Positions 24,601 through 43,543 of a stretch of DNA of 64,000 nucleotides are shown here, piece by piece; positions within the stretch are counted from its first letter, which is position 1; each line of letters begins with the position of its first letter. The stretch covers positions 24,661,489-24,725,488 of the forward strand of contig NC_026655.2 in assembly GCF_000004075.3 (NCBI RefSeq), in the 5' to 3' direction. This stretch comes from Cucumis sativus. Its lineage: Eukaryota; Streptophyta; Magnoliopsida; Cucurbitales; Cucurbitaceae. The position numbers and the translations under genes are program-made. Below the pieces are notes generated by a model that saw only the letters and a list, made by a program, of their open reading frames with translations, was not told where the DNA came from and made no database searches.

Positions 24601-27564
24601 TTTTTTACAGCTCAAAAGTGCTTATGCCATAGCAAAATTAAGAAAGAAGGGGTACTCAAAGAAAAAATTTTACGAAGAGGCAGCCAATTTATATAGAGAG
24701 GTATTCCAGATTCTTGTATCACAATATTGGCTTACAAAGTGCTTTGTGAAACACGTCATCATTTTCTTTCTCTTTCAGTAAGTTCTTCAGAACTGTTTCG
24801 TTATTACTGTGTAAAATGAACCTACCTGGCCTTTTCGTAACTTGTGGACGAAAATTGATGATTGTAAGGCCCAATATTGATTCTTTTGACAACCGTTTCC
24901 TCTGGAGAAAGAACGTACCAAAAAAAGAAAAAAACCCAAAAACAAAAAGAAAAAAGTAAAAAACAAGGAATAAAAGAACCTATCTGGTTTTTTCATAATT
25001 TATTTTTACAACTTTTTCATAATTTTTGGTTGGATATTGAAGATTGTAAATTTCTTTATGGTCTAAGATAGTGCTTTTGCTACGTACTGTAAAGTTGTTA
25101 TGTTATATGAAAAAAAAAGTTTGCTTTTGCTTCCTTAATTTTCTTGGAGAAGTACATGGGAATGGGGACATTACACATCATTTTCTGAAGCCATTTTTCA
25201 GCTGGGGTTTTGGAAGGTCATCATCCACGGATACTTGTTAACATTACTTTATCATAACCCTTATGTAGTTCTATAATTCCATTACAATTCTCTCTTCTGC
25301 TTTCCGGAATTTTCTTACAAAAAATAAGTTGTGGAGTTGTCTTAATGAGAGCTGGTAAATTGCTGTGGTAATTGATGCATTTTCTGGTTTTCTTCAACTA
25401 ACGTTGTGATGTGTAAGAAGAAAACGTCATGTTTGTTTACTAAAGACCAGATGTCTACCTTTCCATTTTATCTACCTTTTTTTTGTTTTAAAATTGTTGA
25501 CCCTTGAATTGCACATTCTCCAGATAAACACGCTAATAGCAAATGGTGACAAAACATCGTTGAGGAAAGCAGTCACAGAGAATATGTATTCTGTACGCAT
25601 CACCTTTTCCTTTTGCTTTTCATCTTATGGCTGCTTTGAGATTGAGTTCTCTTCTCCACGTTTTCTTTACTTGCTCTCATATATTAAATATACAGATTGT
25701 ATTTTTTGACAAGGAAACAAATTCTTTGTTGGATTCGTGACTGATGCAGAATTAACTTGTTACCTTGGTCTCACCTTCAGGCATTGAAGAATGAAATCAA
25801 ACTCAGAGAATCCAAATGGAGCAAAGTTTACTGGGAAATGATTGTTCCAGTTGTTAAGATCCGCACGTTACGAGCTAGACTGGCAAGTACTATAATCATC
25901 ACATTTCTGTTTGTCTTATCATGCATTTGTCAAGTTTCTCCTTAACTTGTGTAGTTACTCAACTTTAAATGGTCATGCCTGCATTGAAGAAAAAAAGTGA
26001 AAGGTCATTTATTTTGGCTAAATATACGTGATGGTCTGGTCTCTAATATTTGGGTGTTTGTCAACTATCCCTGCTGTTCGATTGTATTCACAGCAGTTGA
26101 GCTTTTTCTCTTTTTTTGTTTTTTAACCCATTGGTGTGTGGGGATATCTGTGACAATGATGAAACTCCTAACTATTATAATGCCCATTTCTTGAGAGAGC
26201 CGCATGCATTAATTGTACCCACGAGTTTAATGGTTCAAGCTATCTACAGTGATCACAGAGTGTAGCCTTCATTCTTGTTAAGTCTAATACTGCCATTCTG
26301 CCACCAGACCACTTACAAATTTAGAATGGTTTGTCCAAGCCATATAGTTTCTACTGCATTTGTAGAGCTTTTTGAATTATTGTGGTAAGCCATATTATAA
26401 TATTATTTTCGTTCCTTTCCCTACATGTACAGATTGGTGTTGATCGAAGTGACCTTGAAAAGGTTTTCGTACAGCTTACCCTTGAGATTCTTGCCAAACA
26501 GGTATGCTGAGAGTTAGTACCTATTGTGTTTTTAGAGAGACTGAACTAGATATGAAATTTCATTCAACTTATTCTTTTTTTGAACAAGAAACAAAACTTT
26601 TCATAGAAATAAATGAAAATCAGCTAATGCTTGAAAGATGCAAACTTCACCAGTGATTGATATAATATGAAAATTGAAAATTAAAATGGATTACAAGGAA
26701 AAATGAAAGCAATCCAATTTAAACAAATATCATGTAAAGAAAAACTAACAAAAGATTTATAAAGAGAGCACCGAGGGAAGCCTAGATTATGATGATTCTA
26801 AACGATTGAGCCAAAGGGAGATACTTGTTGTGGCAAATCCTTTGATTCCTTTCCAACCATAAATAAAAGAGCTTTGTTGATCGTGTTGATCCATAGAAGT
26901 AGTCTTAGGAGGTAATGAAGGGCCAATTATGAGGTAAATGACGTTTTCCTTAAAACATCCCAAGAAAGGCTACGAAATAAAGTTTAAAAAGAATTTGAGG
27001 CAGCCCTAGAATAGGAGCATCTGGAAATCACAGCGTTGAGAACATCCTTTGGACTACGAAAAAGTTCAAATTATTTGTAATTTTGAACAAAAGGTCTATG
27101 TTTTATCAAATATTTCTATAAATTTGCCTTGAAGTCTTATAAGCATCTCTGTTCTTATGAAGATACTCACTGATGTAAACTTGCACTTGTAGAAGTTTGA
27201 AGCATATAATTCTGAAGGAGCTGTCGTTGCTGGAGATAAATCTAAGGAGGCAAGTGCATGTTATACCGTCCCAATTATATCATATTCACTCCCCCTCTCG
27301 ATTTGTTTACCATTTTCATTCTACAATGCATATTAAACAGCTAAAACTAAATATTACACTAAATTAGCTCCCCACAAATAAACTTAACGAAATATAAGTT
27401 TATCACGATTCCTTTATAATTTGAATTTCCTTTCATAGCAACAATTTTGATTATATGTTATCTTCTACTCATTTTAGGTGCTTGTCCGTGACATCTGGGT
27501 ATTTGAGAAATCTCTTTTTCACGAGGGAGCTTTTTGGCGTCTCTGTGGGAGAATTCCAACCTAA
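21655..27564 (+). CDS. Tim44-like / mL45-type mitochondrial protein
   Basis: Exons supported by frame: 21655-21725, 22275-22375, 22546-22632, 22942-23024, 23268-23319, 24611-24700, 25524-25592, 25781-25882, 26433-26501, 27193-27249 and 27478-27564, optionally with 22153-22193. With that extra exon the protein is 302 residues. The N-terminus (MNFITLRSLQTLYRTPKIRP) is a typical mitochondrial presequence. The body (VTMLSPGFIYEPY, RWFTRSGWKRTKDDIILELK, KSAYAIAKLRKKGY) resembles Arabidopsis At5g27395, annotated as Tim44-related and, as I recall, counted as mitoribosomal protein mL45. Two introns have GC instead of GT at the donor, and no GT alternative keeps the frame. The early exons (21.7-22.4 kb) are the least certain. 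Either import-motor or ribosomal roles have been suggested for this domain; I favour the ribosome. Confidence 0.8.
24040..24456 (+). mobile_element. Degenerate LINE 3'-end remnant in an intron
   Basis: Within the intron 23320-24610 the plus strand gives, in interrupted frames, WRNNRIF and LERN-like words. These are reminiscent of the end of the zf-RVT region of plant L1-type LINEs. It is followed by an AT-rich 3' tract and a short poly-A near 24447-24456. It is strongly decayed and cannot be delimited at the 5' side. Confidence 0.35.
25883..26432 (+). other. GC-AG intron in the Tim44-like gene
   Basis: The exon ends ...CGAGCTAGACTG and is followed by GCAAGTAC; the intron ends ATGTACAG before ATTGGTGTTGATCG. 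Splicing at GC keeps phase 0 and gives ARLIGVDRSDLEKVF. The nearest GT (GCAA/GTACTA) would put a TGA stop after three codons of the next exon. Confidence 0.8.
26574..27100 (-). mobile_element. LINE 3'-end fragment, antisense in an intron
   Basis: It starts with a poly-T run at 26575 (the poly-A tail on the other strand). The minus strand, around 26.87-26.80 kb, reads LWLERNQRICHNKYLPLAQS in one frame, the signature end of a LINE-1-type zf-RVT region. No target-site duplication could be read. It is non-functional and lies between exons of the Tim44-like gene. Confidence 0.6.
27250..27477 (+). other. Second GC-AG intron in the Tim44-like gene
   Basis: The exon ends ...AAATCTAAGGAG and the intron begins GCAAGTGC, a full match to the AG/GCAAGT consensus of GC-AG introns; the acceptor is ATTTTAG before GTGCTTGTCCG. 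Phase 0 is retained (DKSKE-VLVRDIWVF). The nearby GT alternative produces a stop within a few codons. Confidence 0.85.
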
Positions 27565-29196
27565 TATCATCTTCTTCAACCTCACATTCCCTCTTTATCC
27601 AATTTTGTAGATCCACAAGTTGTTTCCTCCATAATTTTCTTATTATTTTATCATATACGATTCAGGTGTCCTAAATTATGCTATCAATAGGCGAGAGGTT
27701 CCTATGATTCTTAGTTTCAATAATTCTTGACTTCCTTGTTCAAGCCGTCTCTAGAGATAATCGTGACAGTGATTATCCAAATACATGTTTAGTGCTTTCT
27801 CAGATGTACTTTCACTTGGAAACCCCTTACCCTCAAAACCATTTTAAGCTCATTTATAACTGTCTGTTTTTGTTATGAGGCTTCTCTTTCCCACTACTGT
27901 TTCTCAGGTTTTCTTTGTTTTCAGGTGCATGAATCGATTACTTCATTGTTCTTGTTTCGGATTGATCACAGGGGCGATATACTCATGGACTGCAGGTCAT
28001 CTGAATCTGCATTTTTAAGAGCCTTTATCTACATAGTTGTCGATACATGATCAAATCTATCTATAATCAGGGAGCAAAAAATCCTTTCTCTTGCTGCCTT
28101 TCAAATTCACATAGCCAATTATTCCACTGCACTGTAGTTTGTTCAACATCAATAAAAAAAAATCCCTTCTTAGATAACCATCAGACCTAGTGGTAGAAAA
28201 AAGTCTCAAGACATCACATGTCTAATCCATTGTGGCTACCTATTTAAAAATTAATTTCCTATAAGCTTACTTTAACACCCAAATATTGTAAAGTCAAATA
28301 GGTTATCTTGTGAGATTCGTGTAAGCTAGTCCAAATACTCACTGATGTCAGGAAAAAAAATTCCCTTCTCGTATAAAAGTTGGTTTGGATACTCAGAGAT
28401 ATCAAAAATAAAAATCCCTTCTAAGATAAAAAGATGTCATCAAGGGAGAGGGAATGAGCAATTTAGGCCAACTAAGAATTATTATAAGCCTTCAATTTGG
28501 GGCAAACATATAGCAATCTCAAACACGTTCAATTGATTACTTGACCAATAGTCCACTTATACAATTGTAAATTGGGATGAGCTTGAGTATATTGAGTTAA
28601 AGAATTGTGTCTCTGTTTAATTTTTGTCCAAGCTTGGGCCTAAGTCACATCAGTATCTTTCATTCCAAGGGGATTTAGAAGAGAACATGACACTAAAAAA
28701 GACATTGAGGATGGAGCTTAAAGCTTTGAAAGAGTATAACTCGTCCAAAATATTTCTTTTAAGTTTCCCAAAAACTTTAGTAAAACTTCCAAGAATGCTT
28801 GAGAGTTTTAGATTCAACTCCTAATCCAACGTTCGAGAGAAAGTATCAAAGTAGCTCAATTGTAATTGACATGACTTCTCTTTAGAAGTTTGATATTTTC
28901 TTTTGTAATTGTTGCGGCGTCAAATAATCATATATTAGAGATCGTAGGCAGAAAGTTAATTTGTTGAGAAGTCTTGTGAAACAAGGACCTTTTTGATAGA
29001 TAGATTCATAGGAAAACAAAGTCTTTTGGGCTAAGGTTGTATCCTTCCAAGGTATGAATTATTCTCTACTATTTGTATTCTCTTCAACAAGTAAAGTATA
29101 TATGCATATTACTATTCCAAATTTCCCTTTCATTCTTCATTCCTTTCACACAACATTTTCTTTTAATCCATCACCCCTTCCCTCCAAAACATTCCA
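27565..29196. other. Intergenic: Tim44-like 3' region and SINE
   Basis: The first few hundred bases are probably 3'UTR. A SINE with a repeated flank lies at 28.18-28.43 kb. The open frames at 28.35 and 28.62 kb show no domain and coincide with repeat DNA. A TATATATG run near 29.10 kb is about 95 bases before the orphan ORF. Confidence 0.5.
28160..28429 (+). mobile_element. SINE copy with triplicated flanking sequence
   Basis: The body runs from a box A-like ACCTAGTGGTAGAAAAAAG through a decayed box B (TGTCTAATCC) to a 3' part (TTGTGAGATTCGTGTAAGCT, then CCAAATACTCACTG) and an A-tail near 28360. It is related to the SINE at 12.0 kb. The flanking sequence AATCCCTTCTTAGATAA (28160-28177) recurs after the tail (28359-28377) and again after a second short 3'-end piece (28412-28429). 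Two successive insertions at one target, or a duplication, would produce this. Confidence 0.65.
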
Positions 29197-29763
29197 ATGG
29201 ACAATCGACAATCCAAGTTCCAATTCTTTGATATATTTTACCAAATCTTCCATTTCATTATGAGAATCTTATCATCTAAAGCTCGAGAAATTGTTACTCT
29301 TGGAAACTCGGTGCCACATGAACCAAATGCTTCATCTCATGAGCTCACAACTTCCTCGAATTCAGAACATTCTACGTCGTCCCTCACAAACGATCATCTC
29401 AAAGAAACGAATAAGTCTCAAGAGCTCGCAACTACCTTGAAATCAGATCATTCAGATTCACCTCTCACGAACGATCATCTTAAAGAACCAAAGGAGATTG
29501 ATTTGAGAAAAGAAAACGATAAGAAAAGTGATGATTTTGTATCATTGCCTTCTACAACAAAACGAGCTCCAAAGAAAATGGTTAGTATCAATGAAAGAGT
29601 TGAGGATATTGATTCTATCATGAAAGAAAGGAGGAAGAAAAAAGGAATAAAGTCGAAATCCTTTGATTTTGATAATGAATATGATGCTTCCTTAAAGCCT
29701 ATTCGCTCCATTCTCAAGGTTGGCTCAATAAAAGATACCTTAGATTTATCAAAAACTCCTTGA
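29197..29763 (+). CDS. Unrecognised single-exon ORF, 188 aa
   Basis: ATG 29197 to TGA 29763 with no need for introns. I do not recognise the family. The N-terminal 25 residues are aromatic and hydrophobic (FQFFDIFYQIFHFIMRIL). Residues about 48-100 hold two imperfect 27-residue repeats sharing SLTNDHLKE/PLTNDHLKE. The C-terminal half is basic, with RAPKKMVSINERVEDIDSI, a KERRKKKGIK cluster that could be a nuclear signal, and LKPIRSILKVGS near the end. The composition is rich in Ser, Lys, Asp and Glu and suggests disorder. A pyrimidine-rich leader and TATA-like run precede it. It may be a real lineage-restricted gene or a last exon. Confidence 0.55.
   Translation: MDNRQSKFQFFDIFYQIFHFIMRILSSKAREIVTLGNSVPHEPNASSHELTTSSNSEHSTSSLTNDHLKETNKSQELATTLKSDHSDSPLTNDHLKEPKEIDLRKENDKKSDDFVSLPSTTKRAPKKMVSINERVEDIDSIMKERRKKKGIKSKSFDFDNEYDASLKPIRSILKVGSIKDTLDLSKTP
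29341..29500 (+). repeat. 81-bp in-frame tandem repeat in the orphan ORF
   Basis: GAGCTC followed by ACAACT or GCAACT begins each copy, at 29341 and 29422. The 81-base period is exactly 27 codons, so the frame is preserved. The two copies share ACGATCATCTNAAAGAA at their ends. Confidence 0.8.
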
Positions 29764-30648
29764 AGATCATATTGGATTGAACTTTGCAATATAATGTTGG
29801 ATCATATGATTAAATCTCTAATGTTTCTAAACCAAGAAGAAAATATATTACTCATTGTTGCAACAAAAAGTGATTGTTCAATTGAATTCATAGCTTTCTT
29901 TTGATTGGTTTACATCGTGAATGTTGATAGTTGATGGAAATGTTGTGAGCCAACAATTTTATGAAATTGTTAACGAGAGTATCGATAAAAATGTTAATGT
30001 TGCTGGATACGTTATTCTAAACAAGTTGCAATGTTTATCATTTATATTATATGTACGTTAACTGTTTTTTTATTTTCAAATGACTATTTGCTTTTTATGC
30101 TTTGATTAAATTCTAAAATTAGGAATGAGTTAGCGACTCTGTTAAACAAAATGCTAATTGATCTTTATATAGTTAGACTCGATATCAACGAAAATATCAA
30201 GGTTTTTATTTTTACGAAATTTTCTATAAAAATATCGATAGAAAGTCGATTTTGAAGGCTGTTTTTTGCAAAAGTTATAGAAACAAAAAATTTAGAAAAA
30301 TAAAAATGGGTTAGTAAATAAACATTTGGGAACTATAATGGATGATAAATTTAGATGATATAATTGCATGCATGTCATTGATTTATGAAAAAATAGGGAT
30401 ACACGAAATTCTTATTTCAACTTACTTTTTTGGTCTATTCCACACTTTTGTTTTTTGTTCGAGGGCAGATTTAAGAAGGGCGAGGGGACACGTGCCATCT
30501 CATATTTTCGGTTTTTATATTTTGATATTAATTTTGTAGTTTAAAAATACAATATATATTAAATAATGCTTTCTAAAGAGTAAATTTGGTTTCTGGTGGA
30601 GTGGTTGTGACCCTCTATAACTCCATATTTGTTTTTATTCTTCTAAAT

Positions 30649-30805
30649 GAGATATAATTTGATTTCATAAAAGAAATATAATTTGATTTCTAAAAAAGAA
30701 ATATAATTTAATTTCTTAGAAGAAATATAATTTAATTTTTCAAAAGAATGATAATTTGGTTTCCTAAAAGGAATAATTTGATTTCTTAAAAGAAAAATAA
30801 TTTTT
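30649..30805. repeat. Degenerate AATATAATTTGATTTC array, about 28-bp unit
   Basis: Five to six imperfect copies of a roughly 28-base unit of the form GAAATATAATTTGATTTCNNAAAA follow one another, with decay increasing towards the 3' side. Intergenic, no coding capacity. Confidence 0.8.
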
Positions 30806-31529
30806 TAAAAGAGAAAAAAATTTATGGATCATAAACCTAATATTGTTTTAGTTAGCTTGTTATACAGTGTTTCTATATAAAACTTCTGGATCCGCCACGG
30901 GCTTCTTTCCTATTTTTTTTCTCAAACTTCTCTTTCAAGTTTTTATTCTCGTCTTTCTCCCATGTAAAATATTTGAACGTACCATAATCCTAATCCTAAT
31001 TAATTAAGTTTAACTAAGATACTTTAACTTACAATAATCGTACCATACGAAAAGAGAGAGGAGAATGAGAGTAAGTGAGAAAGAGGAGACCATAAGAAAG
31101 AGTGAAATGTAAGCTAAGTTTACTTTTAATTATGACAGTAATTTCAATCCAATATGACTAAAAATCAACTATCCTCTATTTGTAAAGTATAAAACATCTC
31201 ATTTTTTTCTCTAATCCACAAATAGATCAGTTTTCAGTTAATTAGTAAAATGAGAAGAAATCTACGAACAACATCCAATCGATCGCAGAATCCAACAATA
31301 AAGAATTATCTTCAAGCTACGAAAAAAAGTATAGTAACGCTGAGCATTTGAAGCTAAGTCATGAATGACGATAGAGTTACACATTAACGTAAAGAAATTC
31401 AAGAACAGAATCATGTAAAGGTGGTTTGAAAAGGTAGACTTGACATTTTTGGTAGTAATTAAGTAAGAAAACAAGGAGTAAAGAAATGATTAGGGGAACA
31501 TATTCGGATTCATCTTTCCATTAACATTT

Positions 31530-31537
31530 TATAAAAG
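31530..31537 (+). promoter_or_regulatory. TATA box candidate of GSH2
   Basis: TATAAAAG lies 106 bases upstream of the GSH2 ATG. It would place transcription start near 31560 and give a leader of about 75 nt. This is a positional inference only. Confidence 0.45.
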
Positions 31538-31635
31538 TTTCAATGGCAACCGCTACATTGGGTGTCCTCACCCTGTCCTTGTTGATGGCGGCCTTAGCCT
31601 CAACTTTTTAGGCACAAGAGATAGCCAATTTCGAT

Positions 31636-40690
<9,055 letters not shown>

Positions 40691-41404
40691 TTCTCATTAA
40701 TTTACCCAACTCTCCATATTCCTAAGCCATAATCTTTATTATATACTTTGCTTGACAACAGGCTTTATTGCCATTTCTACCTTTGTATAAACCTAAATAA
40801 GAAAATATCCTACCTTGGTTGAACTATATGGAATTTGATGATTTTAAACAATCCTGAGATAATCCAAATTTATCATTACAATTATTCTGACCTCAAATGC
40901 CCCCTTTTTTTAAAACCAACAACTGAGGGATAGAATTTCTTGATACTTAAGCATGTTATCCAGCAGATAACATTTTCACCTTCTTATGATGGTTGGTGTT
41001 CAAGTTTCTCCATCTTAATTTCTTTATCTTAAAAAAGTATAATTCTATCTCGTAGTTATTGACATGCTCGTATGCTAACTAAGCTATATTTGTTTTGGTT
41101 TATTTTAAACTCTTTGTCAAAGAAAGCTTACTATTTTCCTCATTTTAATAAACATTCTCGTTTTATACTTTTAAGAATCTTTTACAAAAACTAAAGTTTG
41201 TGTTCTTTTCAACCATTTTCTTTTCGAAACAAACATAAAATATAACATTAAAATTTTGAAAATTTAAACCTTAAACTAATACTTTTACTTGTTTTAAAAC
41301 CATAAAATTTAACATGTAAGTAAGATATAAGAAACAAGAATATACAATGCTAAGTTTAAACTTGATGAAATAAAATAGATTATCGTTCAAGAAAGAAAAG
41401 ATAG
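40691..41404. other. Intergenic between convergent GSH2 and DUF1068 genes
   Basis: GSH2 ends at 40690 on the plus strand and the DUF1068 gene ends at 41405 on the minus strand, so the interval contains two facing 3' regions. I see AT-rich spacer and no other feature. Confidence 0.6.
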
Positions 41405-43543
41405 TTACGGTTTTGCAAGCATTTCAGCTCTTTTTTGCCACAAAGCAGTGAGTTTGCATTCTTCAACAAGCTTTTCTTGAGCTCTTTCTCTTGCTTCCTC
41501 ACAAGTTCTAACTCGGTTGGTGCAATTTTCTGCCTCTTTCTTATATTGAGATGAAGGTTTCTTCGCATTTACTATCAATGATTTGTAGCGCTTCATATTC
41601 TCTTTGTTCACTATATTTAATAAATCCAACTCTTCCATTATTAGAGTTGCTCGATCTTTTCTTAGTTCTTTTATCATTTCTGGCTCGTTCTCTATATCGT
41701 CAAGACAAACAAAAAAATGTCGTTCGTATAAGCATTTGAGAGTTGTTAGTCATTCGGGACTTCTTAAAAACAAAAACTATTATTAAAGCAACAAGAGATT
41801 ATCTGTTCAAATAGATTTCATTTTTTTCAAAAACTATTTTTAAATTTTTTTAACCTTTTAGTTTTTTAAAAGGTTGGTAAAAATAATGAATAACAAAACA
41901 ACCCTAAACCCTAAGGTTTTAAATGAAGCAATATGTATAAATTTGTTTTTCAAAAACTAAAAAATAAATAACTAAAAAGATAAAAATTTGAATTTTTAAA
42001 AATAAAATGATTATCAAAATATATATATATTTATTTATTTATTGAGGTAAAATTAAAAAGAGTATACTAACCTGCAATTGAGTTGTTATCGTGGTTGAAT
42101 CCTGTAATAAGAGAAAAGATAATTTTAAATGATGGGACAAATTGTGCTCGATAAATGTTTAAAATGTTTGATGAATGTTAATTTGTAAACCTGACTTAAA
42201 AATAAAAAGATACCTTCAAAATAAAGTTTAAAAACGATAAAAAAAAAAAAAAAAGCTAGGCAAATATTTTAAAAAGAAAATATATAAATTAATGGAAAAC
42301 GTCTATGATTTTAGTTCATGAATTTTAAAAACTAGGATTACATCCTAAATTTAAAATTTAAATTTTTTTTAAAAAAATAGATTTAGGGAAAAAGGTGATT
42401 TTTAGAAGCTATTCTTCTAAATTTAAATGACATGTAATTATTTAAAATAAAAGAATAAGATTTAATCCTTAAGATTAAACTATCACAAAAACATTAACAA
42501 GAATTATAATAAAACATTAACAAGAATTATAATAAGATTATTTTTTTGTTCTCAATTTTGTATTAACAATTATATGATTATTATAGCATGAATGAGAGTT
42601 TTAGGGGGAAATTAATTGAAATAATCAAATTTACCTTTAAGATACTTATAATCCTATTTAAGATTTATTAATGAGAGTTTTCATGTTTTTTAATAATTAT
42701 TTCAAATAATAAATAAAATAAAAACATAAGTGAAAATAATCAACAAAATTTAATATTTCACACTATAATAATCAAATAAAAAGCAAAAGAATAACACATT
42801 AAATTCATCCCTCTTTAACTCATCTTTATTAACCCTAAAAGCTTGATTCCATAGCATATTAAATACAACAAAATCTATATCACTAATCTCTATGTACTAT
42901 CAATGATCATAGACTTCGTGACAGTACGATTGGATACTAATTATGTTGATATAGTTGATGTAGTTTTACATGGATTATAATTCATTCATAACTCATTCTA
43001 GTAGATAAATTAGAACTAAAAGGGTTACCTTAAACCCTAACTATTGAACTAAAAAAAAAAGGATCAAAATAGTTCTTAAAATTTGTTGTCACAATTAGGT
43101 TTCGACAAGTAATTAGACACTATCGCTCATAAAACCTCCTAACAACTGAATCCTAATTAACTTTGTGATCATATTTACACATTGTTCAACTATCCCTATA
43201 CATTATAATATTACTCTTAAGCTCACAAATTGTTCAACAACTGAATCCTTAAGCTTATCTCAGTGGTTCTTAAGATTTAGGTTTAAGAGACAGATGGAAC
43301 ATTGTTGAAAATTTAAGAAATATAAAGAGTGAGAAAGAATAACTTACGGGAAGAGATAGGAAGAAAGTCTTGTAAAGAGCAATCACAGTAACAAGAAGGA
43401 CAAGAAATATTGGAAGGATTTTGGATGAACATAAACAACAAGGTCGTTGTAATGCAAATACCAAAACTCATCATTATCAAACCAAACATCAGCCGTTGTG
43501 CCCACCGGAAACCACCACTTCCACGACGGTGCAACAGAGCCAT
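41405..43543 (-). CDS. DUF1068 (ELMO/NKS1-type) membrane protein
   Basis: Three exons on the minus strand, 43348-43543, 42072-42101 (30 nt) and 41405-41691, all GT-AG, phases 1 and 1, giving 170 residues. Residues 16-40 form one transmembrane anchor (LMFGLIMMSFGICITTTLLF). It is followed by the cysteine cluster CPSCYCDC (C48, C51, C53, C55), then a charged, probably coiled-coil region. The C-terminus has the family signature SQYKKEAENCTNRVRTCEEA and LTALWQKRAE. This pattern is Pfam DUF1068. In Arabidopsis this family includes the Golgi proteins ELMO1 and NKS1/ELMO4, linked to pectin synthesis, cell adhesion and Golgi organisation. The middle of this copy is more diverged than usual. Function is by family only. 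Confidence 0.85.
42490..42535. repeat. 23-bp tandem duplication
   Basis: AACATTAACAAGAATTATAATA occurs twice in direct succession inside the first intron of the DUF1068 gene. The copies are essentially identical, suggesting recent slippage. Confidence 0.85.

Larger units (their letters stand above)
29764..31635. other. Intergenic with AT-rich tandem array
   Basis: No gene supported. It contains a degenerate array at 30.65-30.80 kb, AT-rich dispersed repeat DNA around 30.0-30.3 kb (runs like AAAATATCGATAGAAAG) and the GSH2 promoter region. A TATAAAAG at 31530-31537 is a credible TATA box about 100 bases before the GSH2 start. Confidence 0.5.
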
